A stretch of 44,845 bases of DNA, taken from assembly GCA_903825445.1 (NCBI GenBank), contig CAIKAS010000045.1, forward strand, positions 1 through 44,845, read 5' to 3'. Each line of letters begins with the position of its first letter. Positions within the stretch are counted from its first letter, which is position 1. A program made the translations under genes and the position numbers. Positions 6,593 to 15,112 of the stretch are shown in pieces. This DNA is from an uncultured Acidobacteriia bacterium. Lineage in GTDB: Bacteria; Acidobacteriota; Terriglobia; Bryobacterales; Bryobacteraceae. The notes under the pieces are model-generated. The model did no database searches, was not told the DNA's origin, and saw only the letters and a list, made by a program, of their open reading frames with translations.

Positions 6593-8016
6593 TGGTGGCA
6601 GTGCCAGTCTCCGCCGACCGGATTCGCTGTCTCAACACGGCGCTTCCACGTCCGAAGGCGGCGTATGTACTCTATTGGGCGCAAATGAATCGCCGTGCGA
6701 CCTGGAATTACGCGCTGGCGCACGCAGCCGAAATCGCCAATGCGAATGACCTTCCGGTGCTGGTCTATGAAGGTCTCACGTGCGATTACAAGGCCGCGAA
6801 CGACCGCACCCACACCTTTATTCTCGAAGGCGTGCCCGATAGCGCCGCCGAACTCCGCGCAATCGGTGCCGGCCACTTCTTCTATCTCCGAACGGGGCAT
6901 CTGAGTTCGAACGACATCCTCTATCGCCTCGCCGCTCGCGCTCATTCCGTCGTCTCCGACGATTACCCCGCCTTCATCGCCGCGCAACACAACACAACTG
7001 TGCCGGAGCGGATCGGTATTCCGTACACTGCCGTCGATTCCAGTTGCATCGTCCCCATGAGCCGTCACGAGAAGCGCAACTACGGCGCCTACACGATCCG
7101 GCCGAAGATCAGGCGGGAGTTGGCAGCGTGCATGGAACCGGTCGACATGCCGTCACTCGTTCGCAAATGGCGCGACAACCTGCTTCCGCCGGATCTCATC
7201 GCGTTGCGCACTAACGTAACGCCGTCTGCCATCCCGTCGCTGGTGGCATCCTGCGATATCGACCACTCGATAAAGCCCTCCGTCGAATACACCGGAGGCG
7301 CCAAAGCCGCGCGTAAGCGCCTCGAAATCTTTCTCAAAGACCGACTGCGCCGCTATTCAAAGGAGAGCAGTCAGCCCTCGAAACACGCCACAAGTAATCT
7401 GAGCCCATATCTTCACTTTGGCCACATTTCTGCGCTGCAAGTCGCGCTAGCCGTCCGCGACTACGCCGAAGAGCACAAGCTCATGGCCGAAGAATTCCTC
7501 GAAGAACTGATCGTGCGTCGCGAGCTGGCCTTCAACTTTGCGCAATTCGCCGGCGAAGCGGTCGAATCGCTGGATATTCTGCCCGATTGGTGCAAGCGCA
7601 CCATGAAGAAACACGCCGCCGATCCGCGTCCTTATCTCTATACTCCCGAGCAATTCGAAGCCGCAACCACGCACGATGAACTCTGGAACGCCGCCCAGCG
7701 CGAACTCCTCCTGCGTGGAACAATTCACGGCTACTACCGCATGTACTGGGGCAAGAAGATCATCGAGTGGTCGCCGACCTACGAAGACGCGCTCCGTACC
7801 ATGATCCGTCTCCACGACATCTACGCGCTTGATGGCCGCGATCCGAATACGTACACCAACATTCTCTGGTGCTTCGGCCTGCATGACCGTCCCTGGGGTG
7901 AGCGCCCCGTCTTCGGCCAGCTCCGCTACATGTCGTTCGACGGTATGAAGCGTAAGACGGACGTGGCCGCGTATATCGCTGAGATCACCGCTTCGAACGC
8001 TGCCCACACCGCATAA
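6592..8016 (+). CDS. phr: class II cyclobutane pyrimidine dimer photolyase
   Basis: 474 residues. Photolyases use FADH- and blue/UV-A light to split UV-induced pyrimidine dimers in DNA. The class II type is shown by LSPYLHFGHISALQVAL, EEFLEELIVRRELAFNF and the C-terminal block GYYRMYWGKKIIEW ... DGRDPNTYTNILWCFG ... RPVFGQLRYM, which are class II signatures absent from class I enzymes. The N-terminal Rossmann-like domain (YVLYWAQMNRRATWNYAL) is complete. The ATG at 6592, rather than an upstream ATG at 6520, is chosen because it overlaps the stop codon of the 49-aa gene and the upstream extension lies in that gene's coding frame. DNA repair, cytoplasmic. Confidence 0.93.
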   Translation: MVAVPVSADRIRCLNTALPRPKAAYVLYWAQMNRRATWNYALAHAAEIANANDLPVLVYEGLTCDYKAANDRTHTFILEGVPDSAAELRAIGAGHFFYLRTGHLSSNDILYRLAARAHSVVSDDYPAFIAAQHNTTVPERIGIPYTAVDSSCIVPMSRHEKRNYGAYTIRPKIRRELAACMEPVDMPSLVRKWRDNLLPPDLIALRTNVTPSAIPSLVASCDIDHSIKPSVEYTGGAKAARKRLEIFLKDRLRRYSKESSQPSKHATSNLSPYLHFGHISALQVALAVRDYAEEHKLMAEEFLEELIVRRELAFNFAQFAGEAVESLDILPDWCKRTMKKHAADPRPYLYTPEQFEAATTHDELWNAAQRELLLRGTIHGYYRMYWGKKIIEWSPTYEDALRTMIRLHDIYALDGRDPNTYTNILWCFGLHDRPWGERPVFGQLRYMSFDGMKRKTDVAAYIAEITASNAAHTA

Positions 8017-8052
8017 TAGGGAAGCAGCTGTTTCACGCACCCAAATCCTTAT

Positions 8053-8961
8053 ATGAAATGCATTATTTCCGGCGGCACCGGATTCATCGGACGCCGCGTT
8101 GTCGATCGACTCTTGAGAGAAACCCACTATGTCGGGGTCTGGAGCCGTAAGCCCGGTCTGGATAAGCGCACTGCCGTTGCCACCCACATCTGGGACCCGC
8201 TCAGTTCCGGCCCCGAAGGCACGCCGCCCTCCGAAAGCCTGAACGGCATGGATTGCGTCATTCATCTGGCTGGTGAGAATGTCGCCCAGCGCTGGACGCC
8301 GGAAGTCAAACGCCGCATCCACGACAGCCGGGTTGTCGGCACGCAGCGCATTGTCGACGCCATCGAGCACGTGCGGCACAAGCCGAAGATCTTCATCTGC
8401 GCCTCGGCGATTGGCATTTACGGCAATCGCGGAGACGAGATTCTCACCGAAGATTCCGTGCCGGGTACTGGCTTTCTCGCCGATACCTGTCGCGCATGGG
8501 AAGCCGAAGCTGATCGCGCCCGCCGTTTTGGCATGCGCGTCGTGAAGGTGCGGATTGGCTTCGTTTTGGGCAAGGACGGTGGCGCACTACAGAAGATGGT
8601 CCCGGCATTCCGCATGTTTGTGGGCGGGAAACTGGGCTCCGGGAAGCAGTGGATGCCATGGATCCACGTCGACGACGTGGCGGAGGTTTTCGCGTACGCC
8701 GTGGAGAACGAAGTCTCGGGCGTGTTGAACGCGACCGCCCCCAACCCCGTCCGCAACTCCGAGTTTACAAAGGACTTGGCGAGCGCCCTTGGCCGCCCCG
8801 CACTGTTCCCCGTTCCACCCCTGGCCCTGAAACTGGCTTTCGGGGAGTTCGCCCAGCACATGCTCGATAGCGCCCGGGTTGTACCTCACCGCCTGAACGA
8901 GGCGGGCTTCCAGTTCCGTCACCCGGAACTGAAAGGCGCACTCCGGGACATCCTCGGGTGA
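8053..8961 (+). CDS. TIGR01777-type SDR epimerase (YfcH-like)
   Basis: 302 residues of an extended short-chain dehydrogenase. The nucleotide-binding glycine motif GGTGFIG is at residues 7-13; further family marks are [26 protein letters not shown] (with the active-site-like Tyr), [21 protein letters not shown] and LNATAPNPV. These are typical of the YfcH/SDR39U1 group, whose substrate is unknown in bacteria. It starts 36 bases after the photolyase stop, so the two may be cotranscribed, but the Shine-Dalgarno before 8053 is weak. It ends 85 bases before rplM. Confidence 0.88.
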   Translation: MKCIISGGTGFIGRRVVDRLLRETHYVGVWSRKPGLDKRTAVATHIWDPLSSGPEGTPPSESLNGMDCVIHLAGENVAQRWTPEVKRRIHDSRVVGTQRIVDAIEHVRHKPKIFICASAIGIYGNRGDEILTEDSVPGTGFLADTCRAWEAEADRARRFGMRVVKVRIGFVLGKDGGALQKMVPAFRMFVGGKLGSGKQWMPWIHVDDVAEVFAYAVENEVSGVLNATAPNPVRNSEFTKDLASALGRPALFPVPPLALKLAFGEFAQHMLDSARVVPHRLNEAGFQFRHPELKGALRDILG

Positions 8962-9000
8962 CCGCCTGCGTAATTCAGGTTCCCCCGGCCCAACCCGGCC

Positions 9001-9009
9001 TGCTATACT
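9001..9009 (+). promoter_or_regulatory. extended -10 promoter for rplM-rpsI
   Basis: TGCTATACT matches an extended -10 (TGn TATAaT) 38 bases before the rplM ATG. No good -35 is seen, as is common for extended -10 promoters. Confidence 0.5.
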
Positions 9010-9046
9010 AAACAAGGTTTTAACAATCCATCGGAGTCGTGTGTCC

Positions 9047-9508
9047 ATGAGTACCGTTTTCCCCACCAAACAGGGGATCGAAAGAAACTGGCATGTGGTT
9101 GATGCCAATGATGTTGTCCTGGGTAAATTAGCCAGCCATGCAGCCCGCCTGTTAATGGGGAAGCATAAGACCACTTGGACCCCTTTTATCGACGCTGGCG
9201 ATCACGTGGTGGTCATCAATGCCGCCAAGGTCAAGCTGACTGGTAAAAAAGATTCGCAAAAATTGTATCGGCACTTCACCGGCTATCCGGGCGGACTGGT
9301 GGAAACAGGCGCTGCGAAAGTTCGCGCTACCCGCCCCGCGCGCATGGTCGAAGAAGCTATTTCCGGCATGCTGCCCAAAACCAAACTGGGCAAGCAGATG
9401 TACCGGAAGCTGAAAGTTTACGCCGGGGACAAGCACCCGCACGCCGCCCAGAAGCCGGTGGTGTTGAAGATCAAGTCTGGCCTCAAGCCTCAGGCTTCAG
9501 AAGTTTAA
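9047..9508 (+). CDS. rplM: 50S ribosomal protein L13 (uL13)
   Basis: 153 residues, close to the usual 142-150. Hallmarks: [32 protein letters not shown], the [18 protein letters not shown] core and the [26 protein letters not shown] block. L13 binds 23S rRNA early in large-subunit assembly. The ATG at 9047 is preferred to the in-frame GTG at 9041 because GGAG (9033-9036) is ten bases before the ATG but only four before the GTG. It is followed after 18 bases by rpsI, the near-universal bacterial arrangement. Confidence 0.97.
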   Translation: MSTVFPTKQGIERNWHVVDANDVVLGKLASHAARLLMGKHKTTWTPFIDAGDHVVVINAAKVKLTGKKDSQKLYRHFTGYPGGLVETGAAKVRATRPARMVEEAISGMLPKTKLGKQMYRKLKVYAGDKHPHAAQKPVVLKIKSGLKPQASEV

Positions 9509-9526
9509 TCAGGAAGGTATTAGATT

Positions 9527-9928
9527 TTGGCAATCAAGAAAATCGAACAGTATCTGGCGACCGGTCGTCGCAAGCGCAGCGTGGCCCGCGTATTCCTGCG
9601 GCCCGGCACGGGCAAGATCACGGTCAACGGCCGTGCTTTTGAAGAATATTTCCCGACCGAAGCGGGCCGTATCCCGGCGAAGTTTCCGCTCACGGTAGTT
9701 GAAATGGCCGACCGTTTCGACGTGATTGTGCTCGCCGATGGTGGCGGAATCGCCGGGCAGTCCGGTGCGATCCGTCTCGGCATCGCCCGCGCGCTGGTGG
9801 AATTCAACGCGGAACTCCGCGGACCGCTCAAGAAAGCCGGCTTGCTCACTCGCGATCCCCGCGAGCACGAGCGCAAGAAGTACGGCCAAAAGGGTGCCCG
9901 CGCTCGCTTCCAGTTCTCGAAGCGCTAG
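9527..9928 (+). CDS. rpsI: 30S ribosomal protein S9 (uS9), TTG start
   Basis: 133 residues, normal length. [23 protein letters not shown]-like [30 protein letters not shown] and the C-terminal [12 protein letters not shown] are all diagnostic. The terminal Lys-Arg reaches the P-site tRNA anticodon in the assembled 30S subunit. The start codon is TTG (9527-9529), with AGGAAGGT eight bases upstream; no in-frame ATG is available nearby. Operon with rplM. Confidence 0.97.
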   Translation: MAIKKIEQYLATGRRKRSVARVFLRPGTGKITVNGRAFEEYFPTEAGRIPAKFPLTVVEMADRFDVIVLADGGGIAGQSGAIRLGIARALVEFNAELRGPLKKAGLLTRDPREHERKKYGQKGARARFQFSKR

Positions 9929-9950
9929 GAGTTTTGGATTATCTGTGGAC

Positions 9951-9976
9951 GGGGCGCGGCTACCAAACCGCGCCCC
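9951..9976. terminator. hairpin after rpsI
   Basis: Perfect 9-bp arms GGGGCGCGG (9951-9959) and CCGCGCCCC (9968-9976) with an 8-base loop, 22 bases after the rpsI stop. There is no T-run, so it is either a weak or Rho-assisted terminator or a structure in the rpsB leader. Confidence 0.5.
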
Positions 9977-10119
9977 GATTGCTGTAGTATCGCCCTTTCG
10001 TTTCAGCCGCACGCAAATCTCGCTTAGGGCCGCGTGTGGCCACCGGACGGGCTTAACCGCCAGACAGAACCCCGTTTGAAACAGCAAACCTGGTTGGACT
10101 GGCAATTTAAGGAGTCAGT

Positions 10120-11034
10120 TTGCCCGCTATTTCAATGAAAGAATTGCTCGAAGCAGGCGTTCACTTCGGGCACCAGACCAAGCGCTGGAATCCAAAAATG
10201 AAAGAATACATTTTTGGCGAACGAAACGGCATTTACATTATTGACCTGCAAAAGACTTTGAAACTTTTCAAAGATGCGGCGCGATATGTGGTCGAAATGT
10301 CCGCGCAGGGCAAGAACGTGCTTTTCGTGGGCACGAAGCGCCAGGCGCAGGAAGCAATCACCGAAGAAGCCACACGCTGCCAGATGTACTACGTCAATCA
10401 GCGCTGGCTGGGCGGACTCCTCACCAACATGACGACGGTGCAGAAGTCGATCAAGCGCCTCAAGGAACTGGAACAAATGGCCGCCGAGGGCTCTTACGGC
10501 GGGCGTCCCAAGAAAGAAATCGTGCGCCTGGAGCGCGAGCGCAAGCAGCTCGATTCCAACCTCGCCGGTATTAAAGACATGCCCGGCCTGCCGGACGTGT
10601 TGTTCGTGATCGATTCGAACAAGGAAGCCATTGCCGTGAAGGAAGCCCGCCGCCTGGGCATTCCGGTAGTTGCGATTGTGGATACGAATTGCGATCCAGA
10701 CGAAGTGGACTGGGTGATCCCGGGCAATGACGACGCACTGCGTGCCATTCGCCTTTTCACGAGCAAGATTGCGGAATCCGTGATCGAAGGCCGCGCGCTG
10801 GCGACAGAGCACGACTTCACCGCGGGCAAGGTAGCAGCGGACGCCGATGCGGACGACGCGGGCGCTTCGGAAGAGCTGCCGGCTGAGTATTCGCAGTACG
10901 TGGACCCGCAGTACGCGGCGCAGATCATGCAGGAAAGCCTGATGGTTGGCGACACGAGCGCGGGCCGAAAGGGCCCGGCCTCGGAAACGGAAGCGGAAGC
11001 GGCCGATCCGGGTGCGGAGGCGGCGCAAGCATAA
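10120..11034 (+). CDS. rpsB: 30S ribosomal protein S2 (uS2) with acidic C-terminal extension
   Basis: 304 residues. The first 235 are canonical S2: [64 protein letters not shown]. The remaining 70 or so residues (rich in Ala, Asp and Glu, low complexity) exceed the usual 225-260 length and probably form a disordered tail. The start is TTG (10120-10122) with AAGGAG (10109-10114) five bases upstream. The 191-base gap after rpsI, containing a hairpin, marks a new transcription unit. Only three bases separate it from tsf, the usual rpsB-tsf pair. Confidence 0.96.
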   Translation: MPAISMKELLEAGVHFGHQTKRWNPKMKEYIFGERNGIYIIDLQKTLKLFKDAARYVVEMSAQGKNVLFVGTKRQAQEAITEEATRCQMYYVNQRWLGGLLTNMTTVQKSIKRLKELEQMAAEGSYGGRPKKEIVRLERERKQLDSNLAGIKDMPGLPDVLFVIDSNKEAIAVKEARRLGIPVVAIVDTNCDPDEVDWVIPGNDDALRAIRLFTSKIAESVIEGRALATEHDFTAGKVAADADADDAGASEELPAEYSQYVDPQYAAQIMQESLMVGDTSAGRKGPASETEAEAADPGAEAAQA

Positions 11035-11037
11035 GTT

Positions 11038-11664
11038 ATGGCCGAAATTACAGCAACTCTTGTAAAGCAACTCCGGGAACGCACCGGAGCCGGAATGATG
11101 GAGTGCAAGAAGGCGCTCATCGAATCCAAGGGCGATCTGGCTGAAGGCGAAGTGGTACTGCGCAAACTCGGTATCGCTTCTGCAGGGAAAAAAGCCACGC
11201 GTTCCACGAAACAGGGGACCATCGGGACCTACATTCACGCTGGCGCGCAGTTGGGCGTCATGGTGGAAGTGAACTGCGAATCCGACTTTGTGGCCCGCAC
11301 GGACGATTTCCAGGAACTGGTACGCGACGTCGCGATGCACATCGCGGCGACCGATCCCCAATTCATCCGCAAGGAAGATGTGACGGCATCGGCGCTGGAA
11401 AAGGAAAAAGAAATCCAGCTGGCGCGGGCGATCAACGAAGGCAAGCCACCTCAGATTGCGGCGAAGATCGTGGAGGGCCGGATGTCGAAGTTTTACGAAG
11501 AGGTCTGTCTGTATGAGCAGCCGTTCGTGAAGGACAATGGCACTACAATCGACCAACTCATCAAGACGAAGATTGCGAAACTGGGCGAGAATATCTCCAT
11601 TTCGCGGTTCGCGCGCTTCAAGGTTGGCGACGGCGTTCCGGATCAGCCGGAAACGGCAGCGTAA
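11038..11664 (+). CDS. tsf: translation elongation factor Ts, short form
   Basis: 208 residues. EF-Ts releases GDP from EF-Tu. Diagnostic N-terminal block: LVKQLRERTGAGMMECKKALIESKGDLAEGEVVLR, followed by GTIGTYIHAGAQLGVMVEVNCESDFVARTDDFQELVRDVAMHIAA split over the core domain. The length matches the short class (Thermus/chloroplast-like, about 200 residues) rather than the 283-residue enterobacterial form, so one of the two core subdomain repeats is reduced. It starts three bases after rpsB and is followed by a strong intrinsic terminator. Confidence 0.95.
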   Translation: MAEITATLVKQLRERTGAGMMECKKALIESKGDLAEGEVVLRKLGIASAGKKATRSTKQGTIGTYIHAGAQLGVMVEVNCESDFVARTDDFQELVRDVAMHIAATDPQFIRKEDVTASALEKEKEIQLARAINEGKPPQIAAKIVEGRMSKFYEEVCLYEQPFVKDNGTTIDQLIKTKIAKLGENISISRFARFKVGDGVPDQPETAA

Positions 11665-11680
11665 CACCAGATTTTCAAGA

Positions 11681-11711
11681 AAAGGGGGCAGATATTCTGC
11701 CCCCTTTTTTT
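11681..11711 (+). terminator. rho-independent terminator of rpsB-tsf
   Basis: Twelve-base arms (AAAGGGGGCAGA 11681-11692 with TCTGCCCCCTTT 11696-11707) close on a 3-base loop and run into a T7 tract (11705-11711), 16 bases after the tsf stop. The stem is nearly the same as that of the dispersed hairpin at 4346-4368. Confidence 0.92.
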
Positions 11712-11745
11712 GCGCCTAAACATACCAGCTACCATATAAAACAGC

Positions 11746-12453
11746 GTGCCGAAATACGAACGCATTCTCCTCAAACTCAGCGGCGAAGCCATGGCGGGGC
11801 CGCAATCTTTTGGACTCGACGCCGAGCGCGTTCGCGACCTTGCGGTTGAAATCGCGGCCGTAGCGCGGGAGGGCGTGCAGGTGGGCGTGGTGGTGGGCGG
11901 CGGCAATATTTTCCGCGGCATTGCCCTCGCAGCCAAAGATATGGACCGCGTTACGGGTGACCACATGGGCATGCTGGCGACGGTGATTAATTCGCTCGCG
12001 CTACAGGACGCACTCGAAAAGATCGGGTATCACACACGGGTGATGAGCGCCATCCAGATGCATCAGGTGGCCGAGCCTTACATTCGGCGACGAGCGATTC
12101 GCCATCTGGAAAAGGGCCGCATCGTGATCTTCGCGGCAGGCACGTCCAATCCCTACTTTTCCACCGATACGGCGGCGACGCTGCGGGCGCTCGAGATCAA
12201 GGCGCAGGTTATCGCGAAGGCCACGAAGGTGGATGGCGTGTACAACAAAGACCCGATGAAGCATGCAGACGCAATCATGTACCAGCACATTGAGTACACG
12301 AAGGTGCTGACCGAGCGGCTGGGCGTGATGGACGCGACCTCGATTGCGATGTGCCGGGACAACAAGCTGCCGATCATCGTTTTCAATCTCAACACGCACG
12401 GCAATATAATGCGAATGGCGACCGGAGAGCCGGTCGGGACCATCATAAGTTAA
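11746..12453 (+). CDS. pyrH: uridylate kinase
   Basis: 235 residues; converts UMP to UDP with ATP in pyrimidine nucleotide synthesis. Motifs of the bacterial amino-acid-kinase-fold Pyr[84 protein letters not shown] and [20 protein letters not shown]. The start is GTG at 11746, without a strong Shine-Dalgarno. It begins 81 bases after tsf beyond the terminator, so it probably has its own promoter and continues into frr 22 bases downstream. Confidence 0.96.
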   Translation: MPKYERILLKLSGEAMAGPQSFGLDAERVRDLAVEIAAVAREGVQVGVVVGGGNIFRGIALAAKDMDRVTGDHMGMLATVINSLALQDALEKIGYHTRVMSAIQMHQVAEPYIRRRAIRHLEKGRIVIFAAGTSNPYFSTDTAATLRALEIKAQVIAKATKVDGVYNKDPMKHADAIMYQHIEYTKVLTERLGVMDATSIAMCRDNKLPIIVFNLNTHGNIMRMATGEPVGTIIS

Positions 12454-12475
12454 AGACTTAGAGACCAAAGAGACC

Positions 12476-13042
12476 ATGAATACCGTATCGGAAATCGAAG
12501 CCAGCGCGAAACAGCGCATGGAAAAGGCCCTTACCGACCTGCAGCACGCTATGGCGGCGATCCGCACTGGACGCGCCTCCATCCACCTTTTGGATTCGAT
12601 CCGGGTGGATTATTACGGCACGCCGACGCCATTGAACCAGGTGGCGAACTTGCACGTGCCAGAGCCTGGCATGATCACGGTGCAGCCCTGGGACGCATCG
12701 TTGCTGTCTGTGATCGAGAAAACGATCCGTACCTCGGATCTGGGGATCAATCCAGCGAACGATGGCAAGATTATCCGGCTGCCGATTCCGCCGCTGACGG
12801 AAGAGCGCCGCAAAGAACTGGTGAAGAAACTGCACGCGGTGGCAGAAGACCACCGTGTCGCATTGCGCAACATTCGCCGCGACTCCAACGAGCACGTGAA
12901 GAAGCTCGCGAAGGACAAGAAGATTTCCGAAGACGACGACCGCAAGGGCCAGGACGAGATGCAGAAACTGACCGATTCGTTCATCAAGCGTCTGGACGAA
13001 GCGGCGAAGACGAAAGAAAAAGAAATTCTGGATATCCGGTAG
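12476..13042 (+). CDS. frr: ribosome recycling factor
   Basis: 188 residues, the usual length. It releases ribosomes after termination together with EF-G. Seen: an AAIRTGRAS-like segment (MAAIRTGRASIHLLDSIRVDYYG), PLNQVANLHVPEPGMITVQPWD, and the three-helix-bundle C-terminus (LTEERRKELVKKLHAVAEDHRVALRNIRRDSN ... DEMQKLTDSFIKRLDE, given here in parts). The 22-base gap after pyrH contains two AGAGACC copies and no terminator. It converges on the PilZ-like gene 18 bases downstream. Confidence 0.96.
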   Translation: MNTVSEIEASAKQRMEKALTDLQHAMAAIRTGRASIHLLDSIRVDYYGTPTPLNQVANLHVPEPGMITVQPWDASLLSVIEKTIRTSDLGINPANDGKIIRLPIPPLTEERRKELVKKLHAVAEDHRVALRNIRRDSNEHVKKLAKDKKISEDDDRKGQDEMQKLTDSFIKRLDEAAKTKEKEILDIR

Positions 13043-13060
13043 GTCAGCCAGCCGGGTGGA

Positions 13061-13372
13061 TCAGAGTGGGAGTTCGGCCGGGTCGAGGCCGTAATCTGGC
13101 CGCCATTCATCCAGCGACCAAGGAGTAAGCGGCGAGAATTCCATTTCCACCTGGCAGCCGTCTTCGTGTTCCTTCGACGACGTAATGCGGCCCGCGAAAG
13201 CGGCTCCATCGGCCACGATTCGCGCGGGGATGCCGACGGAGACGGATTCCTCGCACTCCAGAACGGCGCCGTCCTTCCAGATCGTCTCGAGAACCACCCA
13301 TTGCTCACGATGATCGGCCACGAGCCGAACGAGATGCGAGCACAAGTATCGTGGCGAAGTCATCACTGCCAT
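13061..13372 (-). CDS. PilZ-like small hypothetical protein (103 aa)
   Basis: Starts at ATG 13372 (a second ATG is at 13363); an open extension to 13531 has the composition of a thrB shadow and is rejected. The protein reads as a small beta-barrel: SHLVRLVADHREQWVVLETIWKDGAVLEC ... PARIVADGAAFAGRITS ... GCQVEMEFSP (parts). This resembles degenerate PilZ domains, but the arginine-rich c-di-GMP contact and the DxSxxG motif are not clearly present, so nucleotide binding is doubtful. It lies between frr and thrB on the opposite strand and is probably a single-gene unit. A GGGGAAG lies about 11 bases before the ATG. Confidence 0.55.
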   Translation of the reverse strand: MAVMTSPRYLCSHLVRLVADHREQWVVLETIWKDGAVLECEESVSVGIPARIVADGAAFAGRITSSKEHEDGCQVEMEFSPLTPWSLDEWRPDYGLDPAELPL

Positions 13373-13433
13373 TTTACGCGACACTTCCCCGGTTCTGACG
13401 GGAGGCAGGCGACGTGGGTTTTCGCGGCCAGCG

Positions 13434-14357
13434 TTGCGGGGATTGGATAATGGCAGATTGACCCCCGTCACTACTCTCCGCGTTCCCGGATCCAGCGCTA
13501 ATCTGGGGCCAGGCTTTGATGCGCTTGGCATCGCGCTGCAGATTTACCTCACGTGCCGTTTCGCGCCAAGCACGCGGTTTTCGATCCAGTGTTCCGGTCG
13601 TGATGCCAGCCTCATTTCCTGCAATGAAGACAATCTGATCTGGCAGACGGCGCTTTCGGTGGCGAGCCGGGCGCATCTTGCGCTACCCGCCGTGGAACTG
13701 GAGATCATCAACGAGATTCCTTTGGGAAAAGGCCTCGGGTCGAGCGCGGCGGCCATCACCGCGGGTGTTGTGATTGGTGCGCACCTGCTTGGCATGGGAT
13801 GGAAGAAGGCGCGCATCCTGGACGAGGCGGCACGGATTGAGGGGCACCCGGATAATGTTGCTGCGTGCGTGTTGGGTTCGGTAGTGGCGAGCGCGGTGGA
13901 GCCAGGCGGGAACACGCGGGCGATTCGGCTGGAGATGCCGGCGAATTTTCGGGTAGCGGTTGTGGTGCCGAACTTTGCCCTGCCGACGAAAGAGGCGCGC
14001 GCCGTGCTGCCGGATGTTTATTCACGGGCGGATGCGACGTTCAATATTCAGCGTGCGGCGTTGCTGATCGCGGCGATCGCGACGGGCGATGCGTCGGCGT
14101 TTCCGGCGGCGCTGGATGACAGGTTGCATCAGCCGTTCCGCGCACAGCTGGTTCCAGGGTTGGCTGAGATATTGCGCTTGCGCGCTCCGGGGTTGCTGGG
14201 ATGCACGCTAAGCGGTGCGGGTCCGGGTGTCCTCGTGTTTTATGAGCGCGGGTATGACAAAGTTTGCGAACTGGTGCGGCAAACTTTCGCGATGAACGGC
14301 TGCACGACGGAAGTGATTTCTTCAGGTGTAGCGCCTAAGGGATACGAACTCGCTTAG
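13434..14357 (+). CDS. thrB: homoserine kinase
   Basis: GHMP-family kinase that phosphorylates L-homoserine on the way to threonine. Motifs: RVPGSSANLGPGFDALGIAL at the N-terminus, the ATP-binding LGKGLGSSAAAITAG, EGHPDNVAACVLG and the C-terminal GCTLSGAGPGVLVF. Length about 300 matches the family. The start is uncertain: TTG codons at 13434, 13443 and 13458 are in frame and none has a strong Shine-Dalgarno; 13458 gives the length closest to the family's N-terminus. The next pathway enzyme, threonine synthase, is at 39254-40501, so the thr genes are not in an operon. Confidence 0.93.
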   Translation: MRGLDNGRLTPVTTLRVPGSSANLGPGFDALGIALQIYLTCRFAPSTRFSIQCSGRDASLISCNEDNLIWQTALSVASRAHLALPAVELEIINEIPLGKGLGSSAAAITAGVVIGAHLLGMGWKKARILDEAARIEGHPDNVAACVLGSVVASAVEPGGNTRAIRLEMPANFRVAVVVPNFALPTKEARAVLPDVYSRADATFNIQRAALLIAAIATGDASAFPAALDDRLHQPFRAQLVPGLAEILRLRAPGLLGCTLSGAGPGVLVFYERGYDKVCELVRQTFAMNGCTTEVISSGVAPKGYELA

Positions 14358-14380
14358 TGCGGCCATACGTTTCGCCTGGG

Positions 14381-14412
14381 TTTCACGCAGAGCGCGCAGA
14401 GACCGCGCAAAG
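14381..14412 (+). repeat. dispersed CACGCAGAG/CGCAAAG-type repeat, copy A
   Basis: TTTCACGCAGAGCGCGCAGA followed by GACCGCGCAAAG. It lies just beyond the thrB stop and is related to copies at 16585, 18116 and 25123. The shared core is TTTCACGCARAG followed by CGCARAG units. Confidence 0.6.
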
Positions 14413-14434
14413 ATCTTAGAGAAGAGTCTGCTGG

Positions 14435-15055
14435 TTAGTCGCGATTCGTCATGGCCGTGAGCCTTGCCTTCACTTCGGGCCATTCGGACGCGAGGATGGA
14501 ATAGCGTACGGAATCGCGCGGAATGAAGTCTGCCGCCATACGATGCGAGCGGAGGATTCCTTCGAGCTTTCCGCCGATGCGTTCGATTGCCGCCTGTGAG
14601 CGTTTGTTGCGGGAATCCGTGTGGAGACAGACGCGGAGCACCTGCCAGACTTCGAAGGCGTGGGTCAACAAAAGCAGCTTGGCTTCGGTGTTCACCTGGG
14701 TGCGAACGGCCGAGAGGGTCAGCCAGGTATGGCCGATTTCGCAGACATCGGGTTCACTTCGCCCGTGGCGCTCGTGACTAACCGGCCATGCCCATCTCTC
14801 AAGATCCCAGAGTCGCGTGGAACCAACCACTGCATTGTCATCCTTATGGACAATAGCGAAGGGCAGAGCGGTACCGGCTTCTTTCCAGCTCAGTGCTTTG
14901 GCGATATAGGCGCGAGCTGCTTCAATGCCTTGCGGGACGGGAGACCATTGGTAGAGGCTGGGGTCTGTGGCTGAGGCGGCGGCGAGGTCGGGGGCGTGGT
15001 GATAGTCGAGAGGCTCGAGGCGGATGTATCTGCCGGTCAGGATGGGGTCCAGCAT
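14435..15055 (-). CDS. GNAT-family N-acetyltransferase (RimJ/RimL-like)
   Basis: 206 residues from ATG 15055 (an alternative ATG at 15103 adds 16). GNAT enzymes transfer acetyl from acetyl-CoA to amines. The RimJ/RimL-like subgroup is suggested by the start LTGRYIRLEPLDYHHAPDLAAA, by PFAIVHKDDNAVVGSTRLWDL (core beta strands), CEIGHTWLTLSAVRTQVNTEAK and HTDSRNKRSQAAIERIGGKLEGILRSHR (acetyl-CoA-binding region; quoted in part). The open frame extends further upstream to 15748, but that part is antisense to the exported repeat protein and is rejected. It is divergent from that gene with 57 bases between. Substrate unknown. Confidence 0.85.
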   Translation of the reverse strand: MLDPILTGRYIRLEPLDYHHAPDLAAASATDPSLYQWSPVPQGIEAARAYIAKALSWKEAGTALPFAIVHKDDNAVVGSTRLWDLERWAWPVSHERHGRSEPDVCEIGHTWLTLSAVRTQVNTEAKLLLLTHAFEVWQVLRVCLHTDSRNKRSQAAIERIGGKLEGILRSHRMAADFIPRDSVRYSILASEWPEVKARLTAMTNRD

Positions 15056-15112
15056 ACTTTTCAGTATGCGATAGCCTGCACGTTTCGTGAGATTCTGCGT
15101 CATAGTAAACAA

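Noticed and set aside
7447..8379. 310-codon minus-strand frame opposite the photolyase and epimerase
   Set aside because: Spans two recognised genes on the other strand and has no family features.
10132..11667. 511-codon open frame on the minus strand across rpsB and tsf
   Set aside because: It is fully antisense to two essential, clearly recognised genes; its His/Arg/Phe-rich translation is the usual shadow of GC-rich coding DNA.
13373..13531. N-terminal extension of the PilZ-like gene
   Set aside because: Antisense to the conserved start of thrB; the ATG at 13372 gives a compact domain.
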